Source: Branchiostoma lanceolatum (taxonomy: Eukaryota > Chordata > Leptocardii > Amphioxiformes > Branchiostomatidae). Taken from it: DNA of 64,000 nt. Positions within the stretch are counted from its first letter, which is position 1. Each line of letters begins with the position of its first letter. The stretch covers positions 23,402,474 through 23,466,473 of the forward strand of contig NC_089724.1 of the NCBI RefSeq assembly GCF_035083965.1, written 5' to 3'. Shown here one piece after another: positions 1 through 11,300 of this stretch. Under the pieces are notes generated by a model that was given only the letters and a program-made list of their open reading frames with translations, was not told the origin of the DNA and made no database searches. A program made the translations under genes and the position numbers.

Positions 1-898
1 TGACAACTAAAGATGAAAACGGAACGGTGTGATTTCGTCGTGCCGCGCCACACCGCCAAGCTATGTGCGACCGCATCGAAAGGTATGAGTCAGTGCAGCA
101 GACCGCACAGCGTCCAATTAAGGTTTGTGGGATTCATGGAAATAAAAAGAAAATAAGAATATTAATTTTCATCAATGACTAGAGTATTTGTAAATGTTCA
201 TACACAAAAGCATCGTGTTTTAGAAAGTCAGCGGTACGCCAAATCCGCGCCGCGCCAAAATGCCCAAATCCAAGATGGCGTTGGGACCAAGGACAACATT
301 TCTCGCCCGATGTTTTGCCCGCCGCGAAGTCATTTTTGGGCGGAATTTAGTAAGACACAGACACATTTTTATTGAAAATACAAGAAATAGATAGTAATTT
401 TTGTGAAATCTGACTTTTTGACGCCATGCACTACATATTCGTTTTGAAAATTGGGTTTAAACCGAACTGAGTTTGCGGTAAACTATAAGATTACGGCGAT
501 AGGCACAACAACATCACAAACATTTCTCTTTACAATGTTTATAGGGGGAACGTTTTATTTAAACATTTCATGGAGGAATCGACGCTATAAAATAGTTATT
601 CCATACTTTTTTGTCCTTATTTTGTCCTTTAAAGTCTTGAAAACATTTCCGTGAAATCCGACTGCAAAATGATCCGATGTCACCACACGCTTGAAAATTA
701 GGCGGCCGCCATGGGCAGGGATTGTGCTCTGTGCGCTCCCAATTCGTGGCGGTCGCGGTCGCGTTGGACGGGTGGTCGCCTTGGGCAGGCAGCTCAATGC
801 TTGTACCTATGGGGAAAATTTTCGGGACCGAGAAAAAGCGGTCGCCATGGCCAGGTGGTCGCGTTGAAAAGGTGGTCGCCTAGGCAGGTTTGACTGTA
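1..898 (+). mobile_element. Family A DNA transposon copy 1 (left end outside the window)
   Basis: Positions 1-898 match the reverse complement of 10471-12118 apart from two insertions in the latter. The right end is GC-rich (repeated ggcgaccacc / ggtggtcgcc motifs) and finishes gcaggtttgactgta. No convincing transposase is encoded; short frames here are not conserved between copies. A third partial copy lies at 12526-12606. Confidence 0.75.
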
Positions 899-3150
899 TT
901 CCCCAAAGTTACAAGAAGTTGTGAGAGGTCATCTCATTTCCTGTGACTGTCTTTAACTATGGGAGCCAAAACTCAGCCAATGTTATAAGAGATATTTAAT
1001 ACCATTCAAACTCAGACATTTCCTCTGAAGAAGAATAATGCCTGAAATAATGAATGATGAATGAATGAATAGCTTTTCATGATGTCCGTAGCTAAATTTG
1101 AGATGCACAGATGTGAATTATGAATCAGATGTAAAATTATGCAAACTAAGGCTTAGTTTTTCATGATTAAGGAGAAAACCGGTACTTTCCATTATTTCAT
1201 AGGAATTAGGAATTTGATACATATTGTATGTACATATTGTATGTACATGTATCTACTATGTACATGTACATGCGGAACAGTATTAGTTGCCAATCATGCA
1301 AATGAACACCTCATTTGCATAATCAATTGAAAAGTGCTATTCTTCCTTAATGGTAAATGATGGGGCATCATACTTGTGACATACCTTGTACTTAAATTAA
1401 GTCAATGAAAGGTGACCATCACCTAACATAGATGATATAGATCTGGACATCATTTGCATAATCAATGAGGAACCAAAAAATTATCATCAATTGCAATAAA
1501 GCATCTATCAGAATAATAGAATACATTTTATTGCACAACAGTTGCATCATGCCATTGGCATCTTGTGCTACATAACAACGAGACTAATCTACCTTATAGA
1601 AGAAGTATGTAGTATGTGATGAGAATGTCAATTTACAATTATCAGATGAGGCATGTTTTCTGGTATTCAAGATTTCTGCCAACAAATCTGGTGCCAGCAA
1701 GTCTCAGTTGGCACAGTGCCAAATCTAGCCAACCTTTTCTCAAGGGCCTTTGTGTACAATGTACAATGTATGTGATACTCTTCCCAGTTAGGAGACAGGA
1801 GAAGGTCAAACAAGTTACATTTAAAATCTAAATGTTCATTATATGATGATAAGCCAATAGTGTAAATGATTATTAATTTCCATCCCAACATCTGCTTGGA
1901 GACAACATTTTCATGGATGGGTAGTGGTTTTGTGTGGTTTGACTGACTGAGACACACCCACGATTGTCATGTGATTTCATCTGTCCCACTTGTGGCTGAT
2001 TTTTGCACCATCCTGTACAGCATTTTTGGAATACTGTAGTGAATGGCCAAAACATGCATTTTTCCAAACATCACCAAAGCCTTAACCCAAAGACAGATGT
2101 ACGAGACAGATGTACCTAAATGCATTGGTAGACTGGGGGTAAGATTCAGGTGGAAGGACATCCATGACCTTGCAGAGGATATATAGTACATGTACCTTGC
2201 TATATTTAAAGAAGGCACTTGTCTCAGGGGAAAAGAGGCAATGGTTAAGTGTTTTATCTCTCTGACTCTCTGTACACCCAAGTATAATCATTATCAGTTG
2301 GTATGCAGACATTTCTTTGAAATTAGAGTACAAACTGTCCGTGTGAAATAAGTTCCCAATGGCAAAGTTTGTAAATCGGAAGATTACAAACACAAGCAAA
2401 AGTATAATATATCAATTGACTTTACGGAAGGCATTCAAACTGCAGCCCAAAACAATCTGTTAAAAAGGAAGAACATATAATGATTTAGGGGATGTTTAAA
2501 AAGCGAAAAGTCCAAATCTGTCAAAGATATGGACTCAGGAATGTTGTGGAAATCAGTGTTTGTAGCAGGAGGCAGTGGGATGTCTGCAGAAGACATTTGG
2601 ACACTGAGCCCTATGTCATGATCAGGGGGCGTAGATTTTTTCACCATCAGCATTTTGCATGGCTCCAAGGCTCCCTATAGAATTGATGAATGCACATGAA
2701 CTTCAAGAGAACATATGACATTGTCAGATGTGATAGTCTGGCCAACTGCCTACACTCAGAGAAAAGATGACGTGATGTCCTGTCGATGTAGGTTATATAC
2801 CGCTAACTGGGATAAGTTGGGGTTTCATTTAAGAGACGGGCAAGTTGTACGGTGGTACAGCACAGATGTACAGCGTAGGGGTACAGCACAGGTGTACAGC
2901 ACAGGTGTACAACACAGGAGTACAGCACAGGTGTGGATTAAGGTAGGTAGTAGATTTATCTTTTAGTAGGACAGTGGGTTACTGTATCTGCAAAGGTTTT
3001 TGAATGGAAAGCATTTTAAAATGTATATATAAATGTTCATCCAATAACCAGAAGAAAACTTCATGTATGAAGATGCTATCAGATGTAAAACTCAGTCGCT
3101 GGCCTAAGAAAAAACAGCAACTGTTGTGTTTTCGAGTGCCCGACCATAGG
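899..3150. other. Intergenic, no gene recognised
   Basis: AT-rich sequence with short frames on both strands, none with codon structure or a family match. A self-complementary stretch of atgtacat-type words lies around 1220-1275. A short tandem repeat at 2846-2935 is listed separately. Confidence 0.6.
2846..2935. repeat. Short tandem repeat, ~10-15 bp unit (gtacagcacaggt)
   Basis: About six imperfect copies of gtacagcacaggt-like units occur in a row. The open frame through them is a by-product of the repeat. Confidence 0.7.
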
Positions 3151-3345
3151 TACTGTAAACATTAAGATTTTTTGCAGTTCAATGTGACCTCTTCAACACG
3201 AACTTAAAACCACCACGAAAATTCTTGTTCTGTCCTCTACTTGTCTTCCCCATTATTTCAACCGCGAACCTAAATCCTACGCGAACACATTTTCTACGTA
3301 CCACAAAATAAAATTGCTGCAAACTTAAATACATTTAGTACTGTA
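3151..3345. mobile_element. MITE of the TACTGTAAA family (copy 1)
   Basis: Starts TACTGTAAAC and ends near TTTAGTACTGTA. Internal sequence (cctcttcaacacgaacttaaaaccacc; ccgcgaacctaaa) is shared with 37161-37371 and 50850-50997. TA at the ends suggests a TA-targeting element. Confidence 0.65.
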
Positions 3346-4802
3346 CCTCAGTGGTACATGGTGGGAGGGGCGGGGGTGTTTAGACACACCCTGCATGTGT
3401 CCCATTGTACCAGCTGTAACTGTGATTGACAGGTGCTGGCTGTTAAAAACAGACTGCCCTCACATACTTAACCAGCACCTCAGAAACAGGAAACTCACTG
3501 TCTGTGTAGAACTGAGCACCCCAGCACAATCCAGCTCATATCAAGAATACTGGAAGAAACCATTCGGAACACAAATTCGAACAGACACTGTTCCTCCTGA
3601 TCATCACCAAACATCCCAATTCTGCATTTTACAGCCTTGACATATAAACAGATTAGACCATGCTGGCTCTGCGGTCAGCTTGGTAAAGCTATAACAGGCC
3701 TATGTTGCTTGGAAAGTGCATACACTATTGCTGAATAGTAGACTGGTCCACCCACTTGCCATATCCTTCATTCTGCCTGTCATAAACCAGTCACAAAGCA
3801 GGCGGTCACAGACAGACCCCTCCCTGCTAAAGAACTCCTGTCCGTCTCTAAGAGACGAGACAGGTATGGGATTGTAAGCCTGCAAACGTACCTTCTAGAT
3901 TCATATACCTGTAACCCCCTTCAGGTAAGCAGTCTTGCAACTTTTTGTAACTTTCAAAACGGTGACTTTTGATGGCAACGTGTGGCTGTCTACACGAGCA
4001 TGTAAATTGTATATATGGATGTATACATGCAGCTATTTCAAACATTTCATTCTAGGCTTAAAGTCAGAAAACGTGTGAAGAAATCATTCCAACCAAACAA
4101 TAAAATATGAATAAAGACTTTTAAATCTATATCACTTTACTGAATACCAATGGTTCATTTAATAATCTAGTACTTGTCAATGACTGAAAAGGATTTTGTT
4201 GTTCTTAAAAATCATTTAGCCATCAACTTCAGTTTTCATTGAAACTCCAGTTACAATATTGCTGCATTTTACTCTCAGATGAAATGTTTTGATGTTGTAA
4301 TCTTCATCTAAACAGTTACTAGGATCGCAATGTATAATTCTATTTTAAGCGTGGACATTTTCTGGAAGGCTGCCCTCATTGCTTAACCTTACAAGTAGCA
4401 CGTACCATGATCATTGCAATGAAAATTTAAAGAATCACCATTTGAGACCCGGGCAGACCACTTTTATAATCAGAAAAACTAGATGTTATACATGTACCAT
4501 GTTGAACAAGGTTGTGTGACTGTGGGACACATACAACTGTTACAGTAACTGGAGACCACACCTCACACTTGAATGTTGCTGCCCATGCCATAAACAAAAG
4601 ACAGGCATAATAGTTACTCTTATTGTTGGGTTGGAAGCAAACAAATGGTGATATGATTTTCATTTCAGCTCAAAGCTTTAAGAGTTTTCAATGTAACTTT
4701 CTACCATAAATACACACAATCATGTTTACTGCCATAAGGGTACTTGTTCATCAGTAGTACTGAGCTATAATATAATAAACTGTTTTTTCTACTTCCTTCT
4801 AG
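3346..4802. other. Intergenic upstream of the LRR-Ig gene, no gene recognised
   Basis: AT-rich with no recognisable domains on either strand. The last ~25 bases (4778-4802) form a pyrimidine tract ending in AG that probably serves as the 3' splice site of the LRR-Ig gene 5' UTR intron. Confidence 0.55.
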
Positions 4803-4943
4803 CTTGCACCCAGCACCTGCACTAGGAGCATAGGAGTATAACTGCTGAACTGTGAAAAGAACCAGCACCAGCAGTACAGCTGCTGTCTCAGCAGTGACCA
4901 GTACCAGCACCAGTAGTACAGGACGGACAGACTTGTACTGTAC

Positions 4944-6623
4944 ATGATGGGCAGGCTTGTGCTATGTCTCAGTGTGGTCGTGCTGGCCATAATCACAGCG
5001 GTCTCTGGCCAGGCCCGCTCCCCGTGCCCCCAGGGCTGCCGCTGCGACGTCCCTAACCAGATCGTGGACTGCAGCGGGAACCAGGAGATGGCTCTGGTCC
5101 CCAGCGCACAGATCCCCATCGGTACCCGCGAGCTGTACCTCAACAAAACCAAGATCACCAACCTCCTCCGCAACCAGTTTGCCAACCTGGTGGCCATGTC
5201 CGTGCTGGACCTGAGCTACAACCAGCTGTACTTCATCGACGCGGGGGCGTTCTTCGGCCTGGGGAACCTGGCGGAGTTGTCGCTGCAGTTCAACAACCTG
5301 ACGGCCATCCCGCCCATGTTCCTGCCGCGCCTGGCCAAGCTCAAGCTCTACAACAACCACCTGGTGAACATCACGGCCGGGGCGTTCCGAGACCTCAGCG
5401 GCCTGACCCACCTGTACCTTTCCTCCATCCCGACCCTCAACATGCTCCACGACAACGCCTTCCAGGGACTCAACAACCTTGTCCTCCTCTCCATCAGGAA
5501 GAACAACCTCAAGAAGATTCCAACCCTCCAAGACATCCCCAACATCGTGACCCTTGACCTCTCCGTGAACAACTTTTCCACCATCAAAAACACGACCTTC
5601 AGGACCCTCAACAAGCTGAAGGAGCTGAAGCTGGGCAGCTGCCACATCGAGAGCATTGAGGTCGGAACCTTCGCTGACAACTACGCCCTGGAGAAGCTCG
5701 ACCTGACCAACAATAAGCTGGACACCCTCCCGGAGAACCTCTTCTTTCCATTCGAGCCCTCCCATGCCCTTGATGAAGGTCTGAACATTGCGTTGTGGGA
5801 GAACCCCTGGCTGTGTGACTGTAACCTGCAGTGGCTGAAGGACTCGGTGGATCGTATCGGGGCGTTTGACCCGGTAACTTACATCCCGCTGGTCTGCGAC
5901 GCCCCTCGACACTTCAGCGGTAAATTCCTCGAGGAGATTCCCAAGAACCAGCTGGAGTGTGGTGTCTTCATCACCAGCGCAGTGGACCAGTCCCAAGTGG
6001 TCCGGTTTGGAGGCAGTTTGTCCATAGACATTCATGCCGAAGGGAAGCCCCAGCCGATCGTGAGGTGGGCGACTCCCAGCAACGCCATCATCACGGCTGG
6101 ACAGACCGTCAAGGGCATAAGCGTCAGCAGGACCGGGAAACTGACCGTGGCGAAGGTGGACGCTTCCCATGGCGGGACCTGGCGATGCCGTGCCGACAAC
6201 GCTAAAGGTCAGTACGACATCGTACCCTTCAAGGTCGTCGTGACGGACATCCCCACTAAACCTCCTCCAGTTGTCGTCGTCCCCCCGAAGAAGCCGGCCA
6301 CCAAAGCCCCACCCAAACGCCCTGCACCGACCAGACGTCCTGCTGCCAAGCCACGCACCACTCCACCCAAGACTACCACCGGGGGCAAGGGGACTGCTAC
6401 GGGCAAGGGGGAGGGGACCGGAGGCATCGTCATCGACCCGGGGAGCATCAACATCAAGTGGCACGACGAGTACGACTACGACGACTACTACAACCACGAG
6501 TACAACCTGGAGGAACTACTAGGGGGCGTCTTTGGCATGTTCATCTTCATGCTGGTTGTTCTGTTCATTGTAGTCTGTTTGATGAAGATTTCCTTCAGGG
6601 CCAGTGCCAGTGTGGCTGTGTGA
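4944..6623 (+). CDS. LRR-Ig single-pass membrane protein (amphioxus LRRIG type)
   Basis: A 559-residue intronless frame. Residues 1-22 form a hydrophobic signal peptide. C28, C32, C34 and C43 make an LRRNT cap. Leucine-rich repeats (LxxLxLxxNxL) run about 60-275, and an LRRCT cap (NPWLCDCNLQWL ... LEC) about 286-338. One Ig-like domain spans about 342-430, followed by a Pro/Thr/Lys-rich stalk to about 500, an acidic tyrosine-rich patch (DEYDYDDYYNHEYN, plausible sulfation), a membrane helix about 525-547 and a 12-residue cytoplasmic tail. Such proteins act as cell-surface adhesion or recognition receptors; the ligand is unknown. The short tail has no signalling domain. The Ig domain lacks the usual B-strand cysteine but keeps the F-strand WRC. 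A pyrimidine-rich AG at 4802 suggests a spliced 5' UTR upstream. The start is the first of two adjacent ATGs. GC-rich codon use contrasts with the AT-rich flanks. Family is confident; an exact orthologue is not claimed. Confidence 0.93.
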   Translation: MMGRLVLCLSVVVLAIITAVSGQARSPCPQGCRCDVPNQIVDCSGNQEMALVPSAQIPIGTRELYLNKTKITNLLRNQFANLVAMSVLDLSYNQLYFIDAGAFFGLGNLAELSLQFNNLTAIPPMFLPRLAKLKLYNNHLVNITAGAFRDLSGLTHLYLSSIPTLNMLHDNAFQGLNNLVLLSIRKNNLKKIPTLQDIPNIVTLDLSVNNFSTIKNTTFRTLNKLKELKLGSCHIESIEVGTFADNYALEKLDLTNNKLDTLPENLFFPFEPSHALDEGLNIALWENPWLCDCNLQWLKDSVDRIGAFDPVTYIPLVCDAPRHFSGKFLEEIPKNQLECGVFITSAVDQSQVVRFGGSLSIDIHAEGKPQPIVRWATPSNAIITAGQTVKGISVSRTGKLTVAKVDASHGGTWRCRADNAKGQYDIVPFKVVVTDIPTKPPPVVVVPPKKPATKAPPKRPAPTRRPAAKPRTTPPKTTTGGKGTATGKGEGTGGIVIDPGSINIKWHDEYDYDDYYNHEYNLEELLGGVFGMFIFMLVVLFIVVCLMKISFRASASVAV

Positions 6624-8326
6624 CAGGAAGTTACCAACTTTTTTCATGGTGCTCTTGTCTAATATCACAACTTTACTCCTGTAATGTTAACAGTTAATAA
6701 GTGGGACCTGAGACTCTGAATAGGATACAGTATATGTAGGTGGACGATTTTGAAGTTAATGCCTTTAAGTACAGAAAAACATTGTGATATATGATAGCTA
6801 GTCTTTGTCCTGTTAAGTCAAGGAATAGAAAAGAGCAACAAATTCTTCAGAATGAAAGCATGTGAGTTACTGTAGATATAATTAGTATATTTCACCAATA
6901 TAAGAAACCTTTGTTCAAAGTGCCCTTGATACTTGACCAACAACACACCAAAATAAAAACTACTGTCACAGTAGTAACCATGGGTGGTTGTCTGGATACT
7001 GTTGACAGACTGTTTCAGGAAACAGAAGTTTCATCATAAGTGTTGAATAAACAAGTAAATACTACAAAAGCTTTGTAACACAAAAATTAGATTTAAGAAT
7101 CCTTCACTGCACCCCAATGACTAGATTTAAAATCTGCATATTTGTTTTGAATATGTTATCCAATTGTGGTAATAGGGTAACAATCATAAGGAAATTAAGT
7201 AGAAATTACGAAATGATAGATATTCTAGACCTGCAATTTACCTGTATTAATAATATTCACCCAAGATAAGAAGGCATTATCTGGACATTATGCACAACCA
7301 AACTATTAAGTAAAAACTACATGTATGATGTCTATTCTGTGGTTTGTTATCAATAGCAGAAAAGAGTGCAACTGTTCAAGAGCTTAGGGCTGTTTCTGTA
7401 GTAACAAAATGGGCAAGCCTGACTTACAGTTATATGTGAATGATTGTGATAATTCTGTCTTTAATCTTCATGTGTAAATACTGTGGATTGTTGGATTCAA
7501 GGCAGACTAGGTGATAACTATAGAAATAACAAGCAGTTGATGTTAGAAAATTATCATCTGCGGAAGATATGTTAGTACAGAGGGATGATAGTTCATATTA
7601 CTGTGTAACTGCTTCAATTAAGTCAATAAAGAGACACCTTTGTAGCCCTTCTGCTATGAGTATGACTGGTTTACATGAAAGTTCACAGTCAACCACTCTC
7701 TGCCTGTACTAACAGGCTACTGCCACAAATTGGGGAGACAAATAAAAATTTAGGGACTCCTTTTCACCCTTTCACCCGCCGTTTCACCCTTTCACAACAT
7801 CATAATATAACAGTGTAATTACATTTTTTTTAGAGATAAATAACCGTCTTCCTATGCAAATCTTAATGTTGCCAAAATTCTATGGGTGAATGTTATCACT
7901 ACACAACCACTATTGGGGGTGGGTGTCTTAAAACCTAGGGCATTGTTTCATCCCTTAATCTCGCTCTGTCAGTCCAGAAGACTAATGCTTGATTATAGAG
8001 TCTACTCCAATGGGAACTGAGTGTTACAGTGAATCACCACCATTTATGTATCCCCAGTAATCTACTGATCATTCCAAGCCAGGGAACTTCCAGATACATT
8101 GAAGACATTTTGACATAACATTGCAATTTCATTTTAATGAAAAGAAAAAAATCATAAAGAAAACATCTATCTTGATAATTGCTTACAAGATACTTCTGAA
8201 TCACTTCTTTTGGATAAAAAAGGGTCTCCTTGATAAAGTATTACACCACAATAGTCACCACTATCTGGCTAATGTATTGTACTATATTCAATGTATACAG
8301 GTCTGTATATATATATAACAGCTCAC
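6624..8326. other. Intergenic or intronic, no gene recognised
   Basis: Contains the 3' UTR of the LRR-Ig gene and AT-rich DNA. I searched the minus strand for the cysteine-rich C-terminal exons of ZCCHC4 and found none. Confidence 0.6.
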
Positions 8327-11300
8327 CTGTACCCTTCCTCCTGGGGCAGAACCACTCGATCCGTGGGGATGTTGGTAAAGATGCGAACAGGTGAACCCCT
8401 CTTCTTAGACTTGGGCCCTTCCTGGTACAGGGGGTGGTTTTCATACTCCACCTAATGCAGTAAAGGCATATGTAACACATGACCATGTACTCATTAATAT
8501 CTTATGTACGACTATCAAAACCCATGGCAGAATTAGGAAAAGTCACTTTACATGACTTTCCTCACTCCACCCAGGTGTAAAAATGGGTACATAACTTCAG
8601 TTTGGGGAGGCAAAAGGCTGTGGAAGGAGAGGGATGAGCTAGACCTTCCAATGCCTTGCCCTAGACACAGTGCCACAAAGCTGGTAAAAAAGGTAAAGGT
8701 AGTCCCATAGCCTACTGACCCTACGGCCTCAAAAAGGTCATGGGACTACCTTTACCTTTTTTTACCAGCTTTGTTGATGACCCACCTTGAAGTCTAACAT
8801 TTTGAAGGAGGGAAGACCGTCCACTATTCTGTGTTCCATGAAGTAAGGAAAGATCCACAGTGTGGGGAGCTCTGTCTGGCTACAAGTGTCTGAAAAACAA
8901 ATGAATACCTCAGAAACTACAAAATTCTGTCTCAAGACTCAGAAAACACAAAACTTACATTACTTTTGTATCAAAAATGTAACAAAAGCGATCCATCACA
9001 CATTCAGCCCTGGCGATTGTCCCACAAATAATGTATCAGAACAAATGGGACATCATTGTAAACTGTAATAAACAAGTTTTTCTATGATTATGTAACAAAA
9101 TACGATATCTAATAAAGTAACATTGGAGATATAATTGTCCAAAATCAAGTGTTTGAACTTTTTTTGATGATTTCACGTAACAAGATAAGTTTGTCAAAAG
9201 CAGACAGACTTACCAGGTAACCCTTTTCTCCAGAGTTCATATAACTTCTTCATACAGTGGCACAACACCTCCACCAAGCCTCCAAAGGGTGGATCTGTTA
9301 CCATGACGATCCCATCACCATGGTTACGGTGTAAAAACTGCAAACACGCATCTCTGGCAGAGTCTCCATCGAAGAAGTGGTGGTTGAACATGTTATAGTG
9401 GCAGAAGTGTTCCTCACTGTAAAACTGGGCCTGGACAGAACAGACATGTTATAGTGGCAGAAGTGTCCCTTACTGCAGAACATGTTCTTCCACACACAAG
9501 CAACAATTCTATATCATTAAGACCATAGGAGAACACAAATGGATATACCATTTGTAAACAACTTAAAGTAAAGTACTCCCTTAGACTAAAAAAATAAAAG
9601 TTGAAAAATCATCAGCTTATCTGAAATACTAGTTTTGCTGGTTTATAACCTATGTGGCCCTAAATATGTTTTTCCAGCAGTGTCTATAGTTACGAAAAAA
9701 TTTTGAAGGACGCCTTAACAAGCTTATTAATAAGCTCCTACTTAGTAATACACAAATGTTCTCACATGTCTGTGGTCGATGTCCAATAATAAACTGTCCA
9801 ACTGGGAGGTTCCGGCTGCTCTTCGGGACTGAATGGTCTCATGTAACCTGAAACCAACAAAGACCAGCCACTGATACTAAGGAATAACAGTGTATATGCT
9901 TATATCATACTGTACAAAATGTAGTACCATTTTGACACACACCTACATGTATATGTACCTAGTACATGTATATGCTTGTAACACTAGTCTTGCATGTATT
10001 TCTAACTTTTCTAACTACTCAATTATAGAGCTGTGTACCGGTACACTGTAACGATACAGTACCGGGTACAATCAATTAGGTACAGGTCCAAAATACCTGA
10101 CCCTGCTGTATCGGTACTGGACCTGACTCAGGGGATGGCCTCTTTGACAGATAAAATCACTATGAAATTACCATGGCGGTGCTCTAAAGCCACTCTAAAG
10201 CACAGAAAACACATTTGCAAGGCTGGAGTCAAATTTTCATGTGTTTTTATAAAAATTATACCTAGCACAATCAAATATTATGTTTTTACCAGTTCAAACA
10301 TGCTTTTGTCCTTATTGAAAATCTAGCATTTTCCGAACAAGTAGTTTAGGTACAGGTTCAGGTCCGGACCTGTACCTAAACCTGTGTACCTGTACGTACA
10401 CAGCTCTACTCAATTACTGTACTTACAAATGTAAAGACTCCTACATGGTACAATCAAGCCTAAGGCCACATACAGTCACACCTGCCTAGGCGACCACCTT
10501 TTCAACGCGACCACCTGGCCATGGCGACCGCTTTTTCTCGGTCCCGAAAATTTTCCCCATAGGCACAAGCATTAAGCTGCCTGCCCAAGGCGACCACCTG
10601 TCCAACGCGACCGCGACCTCCACGAATCGGGACCGCACAGAGCACAATCCCTGCTCATGGCAGCCGCCTAATTTTCAAGCGTGTGGTGACATCGGATCAT
10701 TTTGCTGTCGTATTTCACGGAAATGTTTTCAAGACTTTGAAGGACAAAAATAAGAAAATATATGGAATAGCAATGTTATAGCATCGATTCTTCCATGAAG
10801 TGTTTTGATAAAACGTTCCCCTATAAACATTGTGAAGACAAATGTTTGTGAACTTTGTGATGTTGCTGTGCCTATCCAAGGAGGTTATATATAACCTCCT
10901 TGGCCTATCGTAATCTTATGGTGTACCGCAAACTCAGTATGGTTTAAACTCAATTTTCAAAACAAATACGTAGTGCATGGCGTCAAAAAGTCAGATTTCA
11001 CAGAAATAACTATCTATTTTCGTATTTTCAACCAAAATGTGTCTGTGTCTTAGAGTCAATTCCACATTACCCAGAGGGTGTTTGTTGCCTTTTGTTCTAA
11101 TATTTACAAAACCTTTGTAACAATCTATGTGAGATAAGTAACTGTTAAGAACAATTTCCAACATTTATTTGGTGTTATAAATATTTTCTGCTGTGTTCCA
11201 ACAGGTTAAACAAATTTCCAACATTGAACACATTATTTGTATTAGTTTCTAAACTGTTGCAACATAGATTGATTATTTGTTTGAACATGTTCCAACATTC

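Noticed and set aside
4962..6497. Long (511-codon) minus-strand frame opposite the LRR-Ig gene
   Set aside because: Val/Glu/Asp-rich shadow produced by GC-rich codon use on the plus strand; no domain or start context.
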